From Sediminibacterium sp. (GTDB lineage: Bacteria > Bacteroidota > Bacteroidia > Chitinophagales > Chitinophagaceae): a stretch of 5,944 nt of DNA. Positions 1 to 5,919 of the stretch are shown here, piece by piece. Numbering within the stretch: the first letter of the stretch is position 1; each line of letters begins with the position of its first letter. The notes under the pieces were generated by a model. It saw only the letters and a program-made list of their open reading frames with translations, ran no database searches and was not told where the DNA came from. The stretch is from positions 1 through 5,944 of the forward strand of contig JAQBNJ010000511.1 of NCBI GenBank assembly GCA_028288645.1. Reading direction: 5' to 3'. Both the position numbers and the translations under genes were made by a program.

Positions 1-1026
1 AGTGGTTCCATGCGCAATGATCTCTGTACGGCCAATTTTGCCTGCGTAAAACGATTCTGTTATGGGCGCGTAACCACGCCAGGAAGATGGCAACAGGTTG
101 AGGTAATTCTCCAACGGTGTTTGTGCAGAATCATAAGCTGAATGCCAGAACACGCTGTCAGCCTCACCCGGCATTACCAGTTGGATATTGGGTGTGGGGC
201 CTATGATGTTCTGGTGCGAAATACCGGTGCCCTGTATACTATAGATCCCCTGTGGTGTGCTTCCATTGGTAAGAAAATAGGGAAGGTCAGAAGCGGACCT
301 GGCGAGTTGCTGAAACACGAGCAGTTTACCTGTACTGTCTTTTGCAAAACTTCCATCTTCGTTTTGGATGATGGCCAATCCGGGGTAGTCGCGGTTCCAG
401 CGTTGAAATGAATAGATCGTTTTTTGTCCTGATTGCTTTCGGTAATTGAAAAGAACAGCGATACCTGGTGTAGACTGCGCTATAAGCGATCGATGTGTTT
501 GCAGGTATTTTTCCAGTTCCGCCAGCACAGGGTATTCCGCGTAGGCAGGAAACTGTTTAGCCAGCAATGCAAGCAGGTAAGCGCTATTGGTTATGCTTGC
601 GTCGAGCCTGTACAGGTAGCAGGCCTGCATGGCGAACAGTTTTGGCGAGGATTCATTGCTGATCAGTGTACTGATATCGTTTTTGTATTCGTTTGGATAA
701 ACCCCATACACTGCCTCGAGCAATGCACGTTTGGTATCCTGTTCAAGCGTTCCATAGTTGGTGAAAAGTGTGCGAAAGCCTTGCTGAATTTCCGGCGACC
801 TAAGCAGGAACTGTGAGATGGCCCAACATGCTTCGCGGTATTTTTCTTCTGTGTTGCTGTCGAGTGGCTGCGCAAAGCTGGCCTTAATGATCTGTTCACG
901 CATGTGTTTGTCGAAGGAGATGCGTCGTTGGTATAAAACGAAATCGGAGTGAATCGTTTCCGGGGGAGATTGCGCAAATCCCTCCATCGATATCAATAGC
1001 ACGGCTGCCAGCAACAATTTTCGCAT
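1..1026 (-). CDS. Secreted protein, C-terminally truncated by window edge; possible L,D-transpeptidase-like domain
   Basis: An uninterrupted reading frame runs from ATG (1026-1024) to base 1, giving 342 residues with the C-terminus outside the window. Residues 1-19 (MRKLLLAAVLLISMEGFAQ) are a classic Bacteroidota signal peptide, so the protein is exported. Residues about 20-190 are probably helical, with many Leu/Ala/Tyr and no recognised motif. From about 195 the character becomes beta-like: FQRWNRDYPGLAII, then NGSTPQGIYSIQG (about 258-270), IGPTPNIQLVMPGE (about 276-289), and finally GKIGRTEIIAHGTT at the edge. A TPxGxY-type segment followed by an xxIIAHGTT strand recalls YkuD-type L,D-transpeptidases, in which an HG motif precedes a catalytic Cys; that Cys would lie beyond the window. 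The gene itself is near certain, the enzyme call is inference. A box TAATTTTG sits only 4 bases before the ATG. No partner gene is visible. Confidence 0.93.
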   Translation of the reverse strand, partial: MRKLLLAAVLLISMEGFAQSPPETIHSDFVLYQRRISFDKHMREQIIKASFAQPLDSNTEEKYREACWAISQFLLRSPEIQQGFRTLFTNYGTLEQDTKRALLEAVYGVYPNEYKNDISTLISNESSPKLFAMQACYLYRLDASITNSAYLLALLAKQFPAYAEYPVLAELEKYLQTHRSLIAQSTPGIAVLFNYRKQSGQKTIYSFQRWNRDYPGLAIIQNEDGSFAKDSTGKLLVFQQLARSASDLPYFLTNGSTPQGIYSIQGTGISHQNIIGPTPNIQLVMPGEADSVFWHSAYDSAQTPLENYLNLLPSSWRGYAPITESFYAGKIGRTEIIAHGTT

Positions 1027-1030
1027 ACAG

Positions 1031-1038
1031 CAAAATTA
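1031..1038 (-). promoter_or_regulatory. Possible -7 box upstream of the 1-1026 gene
   Basis: Read on the minus strand, TAATTTTG matches the Bacteroidota -7 consensus TAnnTTTG exactly. It ends 4 bases before the ATG, so a transcript from it would be nearly leaderless. I find no convincing -33 TTG/TTTG at the usual 17-23 bp spacing. It may be chance in AT-rich DNA. Confidence 0.25.
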
Positions 1039-1143
1039 GGAACAAATCGGCTTAGGGTGAATTTGGTTAAGGGGAGCTTTTTTCCTTGTCTGCACTATAA
1101 CAGTCTCGAATCACGCGCTGATGCAAAAAAAGCAGGGTGTTCG

Positions 1144-1179
1144 CCGCGATGTCTTCCGCCTCCGGCGGAGACTTCGCGG
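1144..1179. repeat. GC-rich foldback repeat
   Basis: The outer stem is CCGCGA (1144-1149) with TCGCGG (1174-1179). Inside it GTCT (1151-1154) pairs with AGAC (1169-1172) and CCGCC (1156-1160) with GGCGG (1164-1168), leaving a 3-base loop TCC and a bulged T1155. The left flank TCGCCGCGATGTC (1141-1153) reappears in inverted orientation, with one inserted G, at 1491-1504, so this is a repeated unit. There is no T-run after the stem, which argues against a terminator. Confidence 0.6.
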
Positions 1180-1199
1180 TTTGAGTGGATGCGCTTATT

Positions 1200-1328
1200 A
1201 TACCAATTAGACTTTAAAAATGCATCAGCCTTACAATGCACTGTTGATGTGAGGACACATCAACGGCGTGACCGCCGTGATTGTGTCCTCACAATCACAC
1301 CCGGGCATTTTTAAAGTCTAATTGGTAT
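1200..1328. mobile_element. MITE-like nested inverted-repeat element, 129 bp
   Basis: Perfect 24-bp terminal inverted repeats lie at 1200-1223 and 1305-1328 (ends ATACCAATTAGACTTT and its complement). The core is itself palindromic: TGTGAGGACACA (1248-1259) pairs with 1282-1293, and inside that ACGGCG (1263-1268) pairs with CGCCGT (1273-1278) around the loop TGAC. An alternative small hairpin is GTTGATGT (1243-1250) with ACATCAAC (1257-1264). It has no coding capacity. A near-identical copy of the right end, one T shorter, lies at 3174-3198, which shows that the end is a dispersed sequence. Size, terminal repeats and lack of genes fit a miniature inverted-repeat transposable element, but no clear target-site duplication is visible and a non-mobile structured repeat is possible. 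Confidence 0.6.
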
Positions 1329-1381
1329 TATATAACGAAAACCATGATGAAGAAAGCTGATTTTGTCTGATAAAAAGCACC

Positions 1382-1519
1382 ATAGTCAAAGACCTTGCAT
1401 AGAACCCAAAAGAATTTTGTTCTACTTCATCTTCATCGCAAGAACGCCGTATTTCGCCGAAGACCCCGACTCGCGGAGTCAGCTGCGCGAGACATCCGCG
1501 GCGAACTCTCTTTGACTAT
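1382..1519. repeat. Inverted repeat ATAGTCAAAGA enclosing a GC-rich foldback
   Basis: ATAGTCAAAGA (1382-1392) is perfectly inverted at 1509-1519. Between them TCGCCG (1454-1459) pairs with CGGCGA (1499-1504), and GACTC-GCG-GAGTC forms a small hairpin at 1468-1480. The inner arm at 1491-1504 is related in inverted orientation to 1141-1153. The 138-bp span could be a second small element, or two unrelated dyads; the 11-bp outer arms are short enough to leave doubt. Confidence 0.4.
1408..1450 (+). repeat. Imperfect direct repeat, copy 1
   Basis: This 43-bp unit (AAAAGAATTTTGTTCTACTT through CAAGAACGCCGT) recurs at 1543-1584 with four substitutions and one missing T. It overlaps the 1382-1519 inverted repeat. 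The copies are 135 bp apart (start to start), which suggests a local duplication or two insertions of a dispersed sequence. Confidence 0.6.
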
Positions 1520-1542
1520 TGGCGGAAACACTGTAGAAAGGA

Positions 1543-1584
1543 AAAAGAATTTGTTCTACTACATCTTCATTACAAGAACGCTGT
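1543..1584 (+). repeat. Imperfect direct repeat, copy 2
   Basis: Second copy of the unit at 1408-1450, about 88% identical by hand alignment. After CAAGAACGCTGT the two copies diverge: copy 1 continues into the GC-rich foldback, copy 2 into the left arm of the palindrome at 1611. Confidence 0.6.
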
Positions 1585-1610
1585 GTTTTATGTTCGGAAG
1601 ATTGTTTTAT

Positions 1611-1811
1611 GAGCGCCAGAGGCGCGCCCTGTTTGTAGCAGAATGGGTATGTAGAATGTATTTAGCTCCATAGGAGCGACCTGTAAATAGTAAGAAGCTG
1701 GTAATTGTAGTTGATTGTTTGCATAGATCGTTTGTATTTACTGGTCGCTCCTACGGAGCTTTTATTTTTATTGCACACTATATTTCTACAAACAGGTCAC
1801 CCTTACAGGGT
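1611..1811. repeat. 201-bp symmetric palindrome made of four hairpin modules
   Basis: Four modules with a 5-bp stem and 3-base loop are arranged around an axis at 1712. They are GCGCC-AGA-GGCGC (A, 1613-1625), GCTCC-ATA-GGAGC (B, 1665-1677), GCTCC-TAC-GGAGC (C, 1747-1759) and ACCCT-TAC-AGGGT (D, 1799-1811). A and D share the tail CCTGTTTGTAG (1628-1638, inverted at 1786-1796); B and C share GACCTGTAAATA-like tails. B with its tail (1664-1689) pairs with C (1735-1760) over 26 bp with two mismatches. Both outer and inner pairs obey the same axis (positions sum to 3424), with 26-base spacers on each side that are not alike in sequence. It resembles interspersed CTGTTTGTAG hairpin repeats of Bacteroidota that I recall, but I cannot verify this here. 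It is non-coding. Confidence 0.75.
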
Positions 1812-1894
1812 TATTCTTTTTCTTCTGAACAGCTTTGATCGCCTTGCCAACACTAATAATTCATAAACCCTAAAGCAAAAGTTACCCGCTGGTA

Positions 1895-2314
1895 TTATTT
1901 CTTTTTTGCCGTCTTCTTTTTCTTTAGTTGGTCCTCTCTTATTTTTTCCAGGTCAATTACTGAGCAGTCGGTTATGAATTGAGCCACAACAGCAAGTGGC
2001 ATTTGTTCGGCTGAAGTAAAATTGATACAGCCTTTCTGAAAACTGGCTTTGTTCAGCAGTTTTTCGTATTTCGCGTGCAGTGGCTTGTTCATATAAATGG
2101 GCAGCGCATGGAGCGACATGTATTCCTTCATGCTGGCAAGACCGTATTTCATCATCTTTTTTCCCTTGTAGAGGATCATTTCTTTTCCCATCATGGATTC
2201 GATCACGGGTGTAATCGTTTTATCGTTTATTATGATCAACGTGTGCAGCTCAGAAAGTATTTTCTGCCGGTCCTTGGGTTGGCTGGAGATATAATCCTGA
2301 ATTTTTGTATCCAT
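1895..2314 (-). CDS. DUF1801 domain-containing protein
   Basis: A cytosolic protein of 139 residues of the DUF1801 (YdhG-like) family, whose biochemical role is not established. The visible family pattern is DTKIQDYISSQPKDRQKILSEL at the N-terminus (about 2-23), MMGKEMILYKGKKMMKYG (41-58), then SMKEYMSLHALPIYM (61-75) and INFTSAEQMPLAVVAQFITDC (97-117). The C-terminus (131-139) is a Lys-rich tail, KKKKTAKKK, possibly a nucleic-acid-binding or simply low-complexity end. I chose ATG 2314-2312 because family members begin with a short Met-Asp/Lys lead into the first helix; an upstream in-frame GTG at 2383 adds 23 residues without family character and overlaps the possible promoter. It is divergent from the PepSY-like gene and not obviously linked to it. 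No terminator is visible directly downstream; the palindrome at 1611-1811 lies beyond. Confidence 0.88.
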   Translation of the reverse strand: MDTKIQDYISSQPKDRQKILSELHTLIIINDKTITPVIESMMGKEMILYKGKKMMKYGLASMKEYMSLHALPIYMNKPLHAKYEKLLNKASFQKGCINFTSAEQMPLAVVAQFITDCSVIDLEKIREDQLKKKKTAKKK

Positions 2315-2337
2315 GAGTTTGATTGATCTTATCACAA

Positions 2338-2368
2338 CCAAGTTAGTGTTTCCTTTCGGGATTGTCAA
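2338..2368 (-). promoter_or_regulatory. Possible promoter of the DUF1801 gene
   Basis: On the minus strand TTGACA (from 2367) is followed about 20 bases later by TAACTTGG (2345-2338), one base off the TAnnTTTG -7 consensus. Transcription would start about 17 to 20 bases upstream of the ATG at 2314. This supports the shorter start, since the GTG at 2383 would lie upstream of the promoter. It is an eye match only. Confidence 0.35.
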
Positions 2369-2467
2369 TGCCCGCTTATTCACCGAAAAAACTGCCCCTT
2401 TCGGCGGATCGGCTAATGAAACCGCCGCTATTCACCCGCTCATCCATTCTAAGGCTGGCTGCTTTTA

Positions 2468-2499
2468 ACTATTGAAACCATACCCCGTCTATGGATAGT
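2468..2499. promoter_or_regulatory. Bulged dyad in the leader of the PepSY-like gene
   Basis: ACTAT (2468-2472) pairs with ATAGT (2495-2499) and CCATA (2478-2482) with TATGG (2490-2494), around the loop CCCCGTC and with a 5-base one-sided bulge TGAAA. It sits 53 bases upstream of the ATG at 2552, between the divergent genes, and could be an operator or a leader structure. The rest of the leader (2500-2551) is strongly A-rich, as is common for Bacteroidota translation starts that lack a Shine-Dalgarno sequence. Confidence 0.3.
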
Positions 2500-2551
2500 A
2501 GAAAATAAAAATCAATCAACACAAATAATTCAAAACTCAAAATCAAACCAC

Positions 2552-2986
2552 ATGAAAAAGTTCTTAATCGCCTGTTTAATCGTAGTATCCTTTGCAACAA
2601 GTTCCTTTGCATCAAACAATGCAACTATCAGCAGCAAAGCAATGGCACACCTGGAAGCCAATTATTCGGCTGCAAAAAATGTTTCCTGGACCGTTAGTGA
2701 CAATTTCGAAAAAGCCAGTTTTACAGTTGGCAATGAAAAAGTTGATGTCTATTACAATGAAGATGGTAACCTGTTAGGTTCCACTAAAACGATGGCTTTC
2801 GATAAATTACCGAAATCCGCGCTTGAGATCCTCACCACAGAATATACATTTCCCGATTACGAATTGACTGATTGTATCGAGTATACCGATGTTGATAACA
2901 ACAAGAACTATTTTGTTTCTTTTGATATCAATAGCGAAAGAGTTGTGCTTTCCGTTTCAACCGGCGGTTCGGTTGCACAGATGTAA
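2552..2986 (+). CDS. Secreted PepSY-like (BLIP-like fold) protein
   Basis: A 144-residue exported protein. Residues 1-20 (MKKFLIACLIVVSFATSSFA) are a signal peptide with a likely cut after SFA. The mature part follows the pattern of PepSY-like / beta-lactamase-inhibitor-like proteins of Bacteroidota: a helix (26-41), then NVSWTVSDNFEKASFTVGNE (43-62), VDVYYNEDGNLLGSTKTM (64-81), LPKSALEILTTEY (86-98), and a second strand set ending NYFVSFDINSERVVLSVSTGGSV (119-141). These proteins are usually small periplasmic or surface proteins; some PepSY proteins inhibit or chaperone partner enzymes, but no partner is evident here. ATG 2552 is the only start that gives the signal peptide. No Shine-Dalgarno is present; the leader is A-rich. 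The nearest plus-strand terminator is at 3201-3230, so the 3' untranslated part would include the large hairpin at 3046-3138. Confidence 0.9.
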   Translation: MKKFLIACLIVVSFATSSFASNNATISSKAMAHLEANYSAAKNVSWTVSDNFEKASFTVGNEKVDVYYNEDGNLLGSTKTMAFDKLPKSALEILTTEYTFPDYELTDCIEYTDVDNNKNYFVSFDINSERVVLSVSTGGSVAQM

Positions 2987-3045
2987 AGTTTGTAACCCGC
3001 ATATGCTATACAATATAGGGGGTGATATTATTTATAGCGAAGCAT

Positions 3046-3138
3046 GCGCCGTCCTTGCGAGGCACGAAGCAATCTGTGTTTCAACAATCAAACTGTAATT
3101 CTAAACACAGATTGCTTCGTGCCTCGCAATGACGGTGC
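3046..3138. repeat. Long inverted repeat with TTGCGAGGCACGAAGCAATC arms
   Basis: Arms of 36 bp at 3046-3081 and 3103-3138 match with two differences (position 3048, a G-U pair in RNA, and position 3054); 3055-3081 is a perfect 27-bp pairing with 3103-3129. The loop is 21 bases. The arm sequence (TTGCGAGGCACGAAGCAATC) resembles a dispersed intergenic repeat that I recall from many bacterial genomes (established knowledge from memory, not checked). It is non-coding and has no T-run, so it is not itself a canonical terminator. It lies between two convergent genes. Confidence 0.75.
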
Positions 3139-3173
3139 GGGTATCTTTATTTAAGCGAAAATCACGCAGGGAT

Positions 3174-3198
3174 ATTTTTAAAGTCTAATGGTATTATA
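3174..3198 (+). repeat. Solo copy of the MITE-like end
   Basis: This 25-bp stretch (ATTTTTAAAGTCTAATGGTA plus TTATA) matches the right end of the element at 1200-1328 (1307-1332), with one T missing. No matching left arm can be found in 2987-3173, so it is a solo or decayed end, or a fragment left by excision or recombination. It is followed immediately by the terminator hairpin. Confidence 0.6.
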
Positions 3199-3200
3199 GG

Positions 3201-3230
3201 AAGCCATGCTTGTTTAAGTATGGCTTTTTT
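3201..3230 (+). terminator. Rho-independent terminator
   Basis: AAGCCATGCTT (3201-3211) pairs with AAGTATGGCTT (3216-3226) through 11 bp including one G-U pair, around the loop GTTT, and runs into six T (3225-3230). The T-run is on the plus strand, so it ends plus-strand transcription coming from the PepSY-like gene 215 bp upstream. The facing minus-strand gene ends at 3250 and would lack the T-run in its own direction. Confidence 0.75.
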
Positions 3231-3249
3231 GCATTTAGTGAGCGGGTAT

Positions 3250-3813
3250 TTATTTTTTTACCGGCTCATGATAAAGAGCTATTACACCACAACCGAATGT
3301 TTTTGTTTTTACGAGCGTAAGATCAATTCTATCGCTGATGTTTTTAAACAAAGGTAAGCCGCTTCCCAAAACAGTTGGCTGAACGCAAAGCTGGTATTCA
3401 TCAATCAGGTCAAGCTTGCCAAAGGCCACAATTAAACTCGGGCTGCCAACCAGGATGTTTTTACTCCCGCCATTGCGGGATTGCTTGAGTGCCAGGATTT
3501 CTTCTTTAATAATTTCGTTTTTCAAGGTTGTGTTTTTCCAATCAACATTTTTCAACGTGTGGGAATAAACAATCTTTTGAATATTGTCTATCAGTACTGC
3601 AAAATCATCCGTTGGTTTGTTGCCGGTAGGATTTTTTACGATAGATGGCCAATAACTTTCCATTAATTGATAAGTGATCCTTCCGTGTATAAGCGTGTCT
3701 GCGCTAATTAGCAGCTCATTATAATGCTGGTGTATTTCGTCATCGGCAATCATGGACGTGTGATCGCAAAACCCGTCAAGAGTCATGTTGATCGCTGCAA
3801 TAAGTTTTCTCAT
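3250..3813 (-). CDS. RibD C-terminal / dihydrofolate reductase-like family protein
   Basis: A cytosolic NAD(P)H-dependent reductase-like protein of 187 residues, the usual length of stand-alone RibD-C/DHFR-fold proteins. The visible motifs are the first strand and turn MRKLIAAINMTLDGF (1-15, family S/TLDGF), the ADTLIHGRITYQLMESYWP segment (38-56), KIVYSHTL (80-87), NILVGSPSLIVAFGKLDLIDEY (119-140, cofactor-side glycine turn and the following helix) and QLCVQPTVLGSGLPLF (141-156). The substrate is unknown: most members annotated as 'dihydrofolate reductase family' are neither the essential folate enzyme nor RibD of riboflavin synthesis. ATG 3813 gives the canonical N-terminus. It follows the DinB-like gene by 45 bp on the same strand, with no promoter or terminator seen between, so co-transcription is likely. 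Confidence 0.9.
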   Translation of the reverse strand: MRKLIAAINMTLDGFCDHTSMIADDEIHQHYNELLISADTLIHGRITYQLMESYWPSIVKNPTGNKPTDDFAVLIDNIQKIVYSHTLKNVDWKNTTLKNEIIKEEILALKQSRNGGSKNILVGSPSLIVAFGKLDLIDEYQLCVQPTVLGSGLPLFKNISDRIDLTLVKTKTFGCGVIALYHEPVKK

Positions 3814-3858
3814 ATTTTATTTTTTGAGTGTGATTGTATTCTTCGTTCACTATTGTTT

Positions 3859-4350
3859 TCATAACATTTTCTGTAACTGGTGAATATGCCGCTTCGAATG
3901 ACTGATGATAAATACAGCTCCTTCAATTCCGGTTAGTTCACCAATAGTAGGAAATAAGAAATCCGTATACGTTAGAGAGAGGTCAATCGTTGCTGCCAGC
4001 TCTTCGATGCTGGCGCGTGTATTTTTTATGGAGTTATAGAGTGTTTGTTTGTCCAATGCTTCGTTTGATGGCAGGATAAAATCAGGCGATTTCAGTTTGG
4101 TTGAAAAATCAAGAAAGATCTTTTCAAGAAAGGGCAGGTTTGCATCTACAGCCCTTTCAGTTGGGTGTGTTCTTCCCCGCCATACAGCAGGGATACCGGC
4201 TTCCGCTTTGGCAATATGATCTGCTACCTGGCCGGGTGCCCAGCTTCCTTCAAAAGGCACACGGTTAAATTCTTCCTGGGTAAATTTTGAGATCATATCA
4301 AGGAGCCCGTGCGTGGTTTGCTGTAACTCAGCCAGTATTTTATTTTTCAT
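3859..4350 (-). CDS. DinB family protein (DinB_2-like, putative metal-dependent)
   Basis: A 163-residue four-helix-bundle protein of the DinB/YfiT-like superfamily, many members of which bind a divalent metal and some of which are thiol S-transferases. The metal ligands expected for the family are visible: His45 in WAPGQVADHI (37-46), and His151 and His155 in ISHSKRHIHQL (149-159), an HxxxH pair. WxxGQxxxH is the usual first-helix signature. I start at ATG 4350-4348; an in-frame TTG at 4371 would add seven residues (MWYKKDP) but falls inside the -7 promoter box TACATTTG. The downstream neighbour on the same strand is the RibD-C/DHFR-like gene 45 bp away. DinB-like and RibD-C-like small proteins often occur near each other in Bacteroidota, though a shared role is unproven. 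The exact reaction cannot be told from sequence. Confidence 0.9.
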   Translation of the reverse strand: MKNKILAELQQTTHGLLDMISKFTQEEFNRVPFEGSWAPGQVADHIAKAEAGIPAVWRGRTHPTERAVDANLPFLEKIFLDFSTKLKSPDFILPSNEALDKQTLYNSIKNTRASIEELAATIDLSLTYTDFLFPTIGELTGIEGAVFIISHSKRHIHQLQKML

Positions 4351-4368
4351 GGGATCTTTTTTATACCA

Positions 4369-4376
4369 CAAATGTA
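4369..4376 (-). promoter_or_regulatory. Likely -7 promoter box of the DinB/RibD-C pair
   Basis: On the minus strand TACATTTG is an exact match to the Bacteroidota -7 consensus TAnnTTTG, 18 bases upstream of the ATG at 4350. Transcription would start around 4363, giving a short leader. I see no clear TTG/TTTG -33 element at 17-23 bp, so this rests on one box. Confidence 0.45.
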
Positions 4377-4455
4377 ATGACCCTTTTGAGGAGACATAGA
4401 GGTGGTTTGCGACAAGTTTGGGGGATAAAAAGGACAGCGGATTTCTTACTAGACT

Positions 4456-4528
4456 GGTTTGTAGTTTGTGGTTTGTAGTAGGGCTCGCTAATCAACGAAA
4501 CCACAAACTACAAACCACAAACCACAAA
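4456..4528. repeat. Heptamer tandem repeat forming a 19-bp inverted repeat
   Basis: The plus strand carries four 7-bp units (CCACAAA, CTACAAA, CCACAAA, CCACAAA) at 4501-4528, and the complementary units GGTTTGT-AGTTTGT-GGTTT at 4456-4474. The left arm 4456-4474 pairs perfectly with 4498-4516 over 19 bp, with a 23-base loop. It lies in the shared upstream region of the divergent DinB-like and esterase genes, about 150 bp before the esterase ATG. There is no T-run, so it is not a standard terminator. Copy number may vary by slippage. Confidence 0.7.
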
Positions 4529-4634
4529 CGTTTAACCCCAATCTTACTATTCCCTATCCCTCTCAATTCTGGAAAAATGAGACACAATGAACTTAAATTG
4601 AGTCACCATGATTGTATTATGCCGAAAAATGGCA

Positions 4635-5855
<1,221 letters not shown>

Positions 5856-5878
5856 TGATTGTTTCCCCAAAAAGAAAT

Positions 5879-5919
5879 AAGGATCAAGGAACAAGGAACA
5901 AGGAACAAGGATCAAGGAG
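5879..5919 (+). repeat. Heptamer tandem repeat AAGGAAC/AAGGATC
   Basis: Five full 7-bp units run AAGGATC, AAGGAAC, AAGGAAC, AAGGAAC, AAGGATC, followed by AAGGAG. The array begins 24 bp after the esterase stop codon and is non-coding. The variant unit stands at both ends of the array. Short heptamer arrays of this kind are common between genes in Bacteroidota (recalled, not checked), and they are prone to slippage. Confidence 0.75.

Larger units (their letters stand above)
1027..1894. other. Gene-free, repeat-dense intergenic region (868 bp)
   Basis: No reading frame here has a recognisable family, a signal peptide or a sensible context. The two longest plus-strand frames (1057-1314 and 1395-1673) are made of the repeats themselves. 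The interval carries, in order, a GC-rich hairpin (1144-1179), a MITE-like nested inverted repeat (1200-1328), an 11-bp inverted repeat enclosing a GC-rich foldback (1382-1519), an imperfect direct repeat (1408-1450 and 1543-1584) and a 201-bp palindrome (1611-1811). The region separates two minus-strand genes, so part of it is the 3' flank of the DUF1801 gene and the 5' flank of the secreted-protein gene. Confidence 0.8.

Noticed and set aside
142..977. Plus-strand reading frames at 142-411 and 433-816 and a second minus-strand frame at 663-977
   Set aside because: All lie inside the continuous minus-strand secreted-protein gene (1026 down to 1), which has a signal peptide and coherent domain-like sequence. 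The alternatives have no family features.
1057..1673. Plus-strand reading frames at 1057-1314 and 1395-1673
   Set aside because: Their translations are built from the repeats (terminal inverted repeat, foldbacks, direct repeat) and show Cys/Arg-rich nonsense composition with no domain.
1786..1860. Short minus-strand coding-looking run (GKAIKAVQKKKNNPVRVTCL then stop)
   Set aside because: It is closed by a stop just upstream, has no start codon of its own and overlaps palindrome module D. It might be a fragment carried with the repeat, but this cannot be supported.
2315..2383. Longer GTG start for the DUF1801 protein
   Set aside because: The added 23 residues have no family similarity and would span the possible promoter; the ATG at 2314 fits the family start.
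2402..2427. CGGCGG/CCGCCG dyad as terminator
   Set aside because: It has a 14-base loop, its stem is not followed directly by a T-run, and it lies upstream of both divergent genes.
4351..4371. TTG start at 4371 for the DinB-like protein
   Set aside because: It falls within the exact -7 box TACATTTG, and the ATG at 4350 gives the normal N-terminus.
4456..4528. CRISPR-like array
   Set aside because: Units are 7 bp, contiguous and without spacers; it is a simple tandem repeat that also forms a hairpin.
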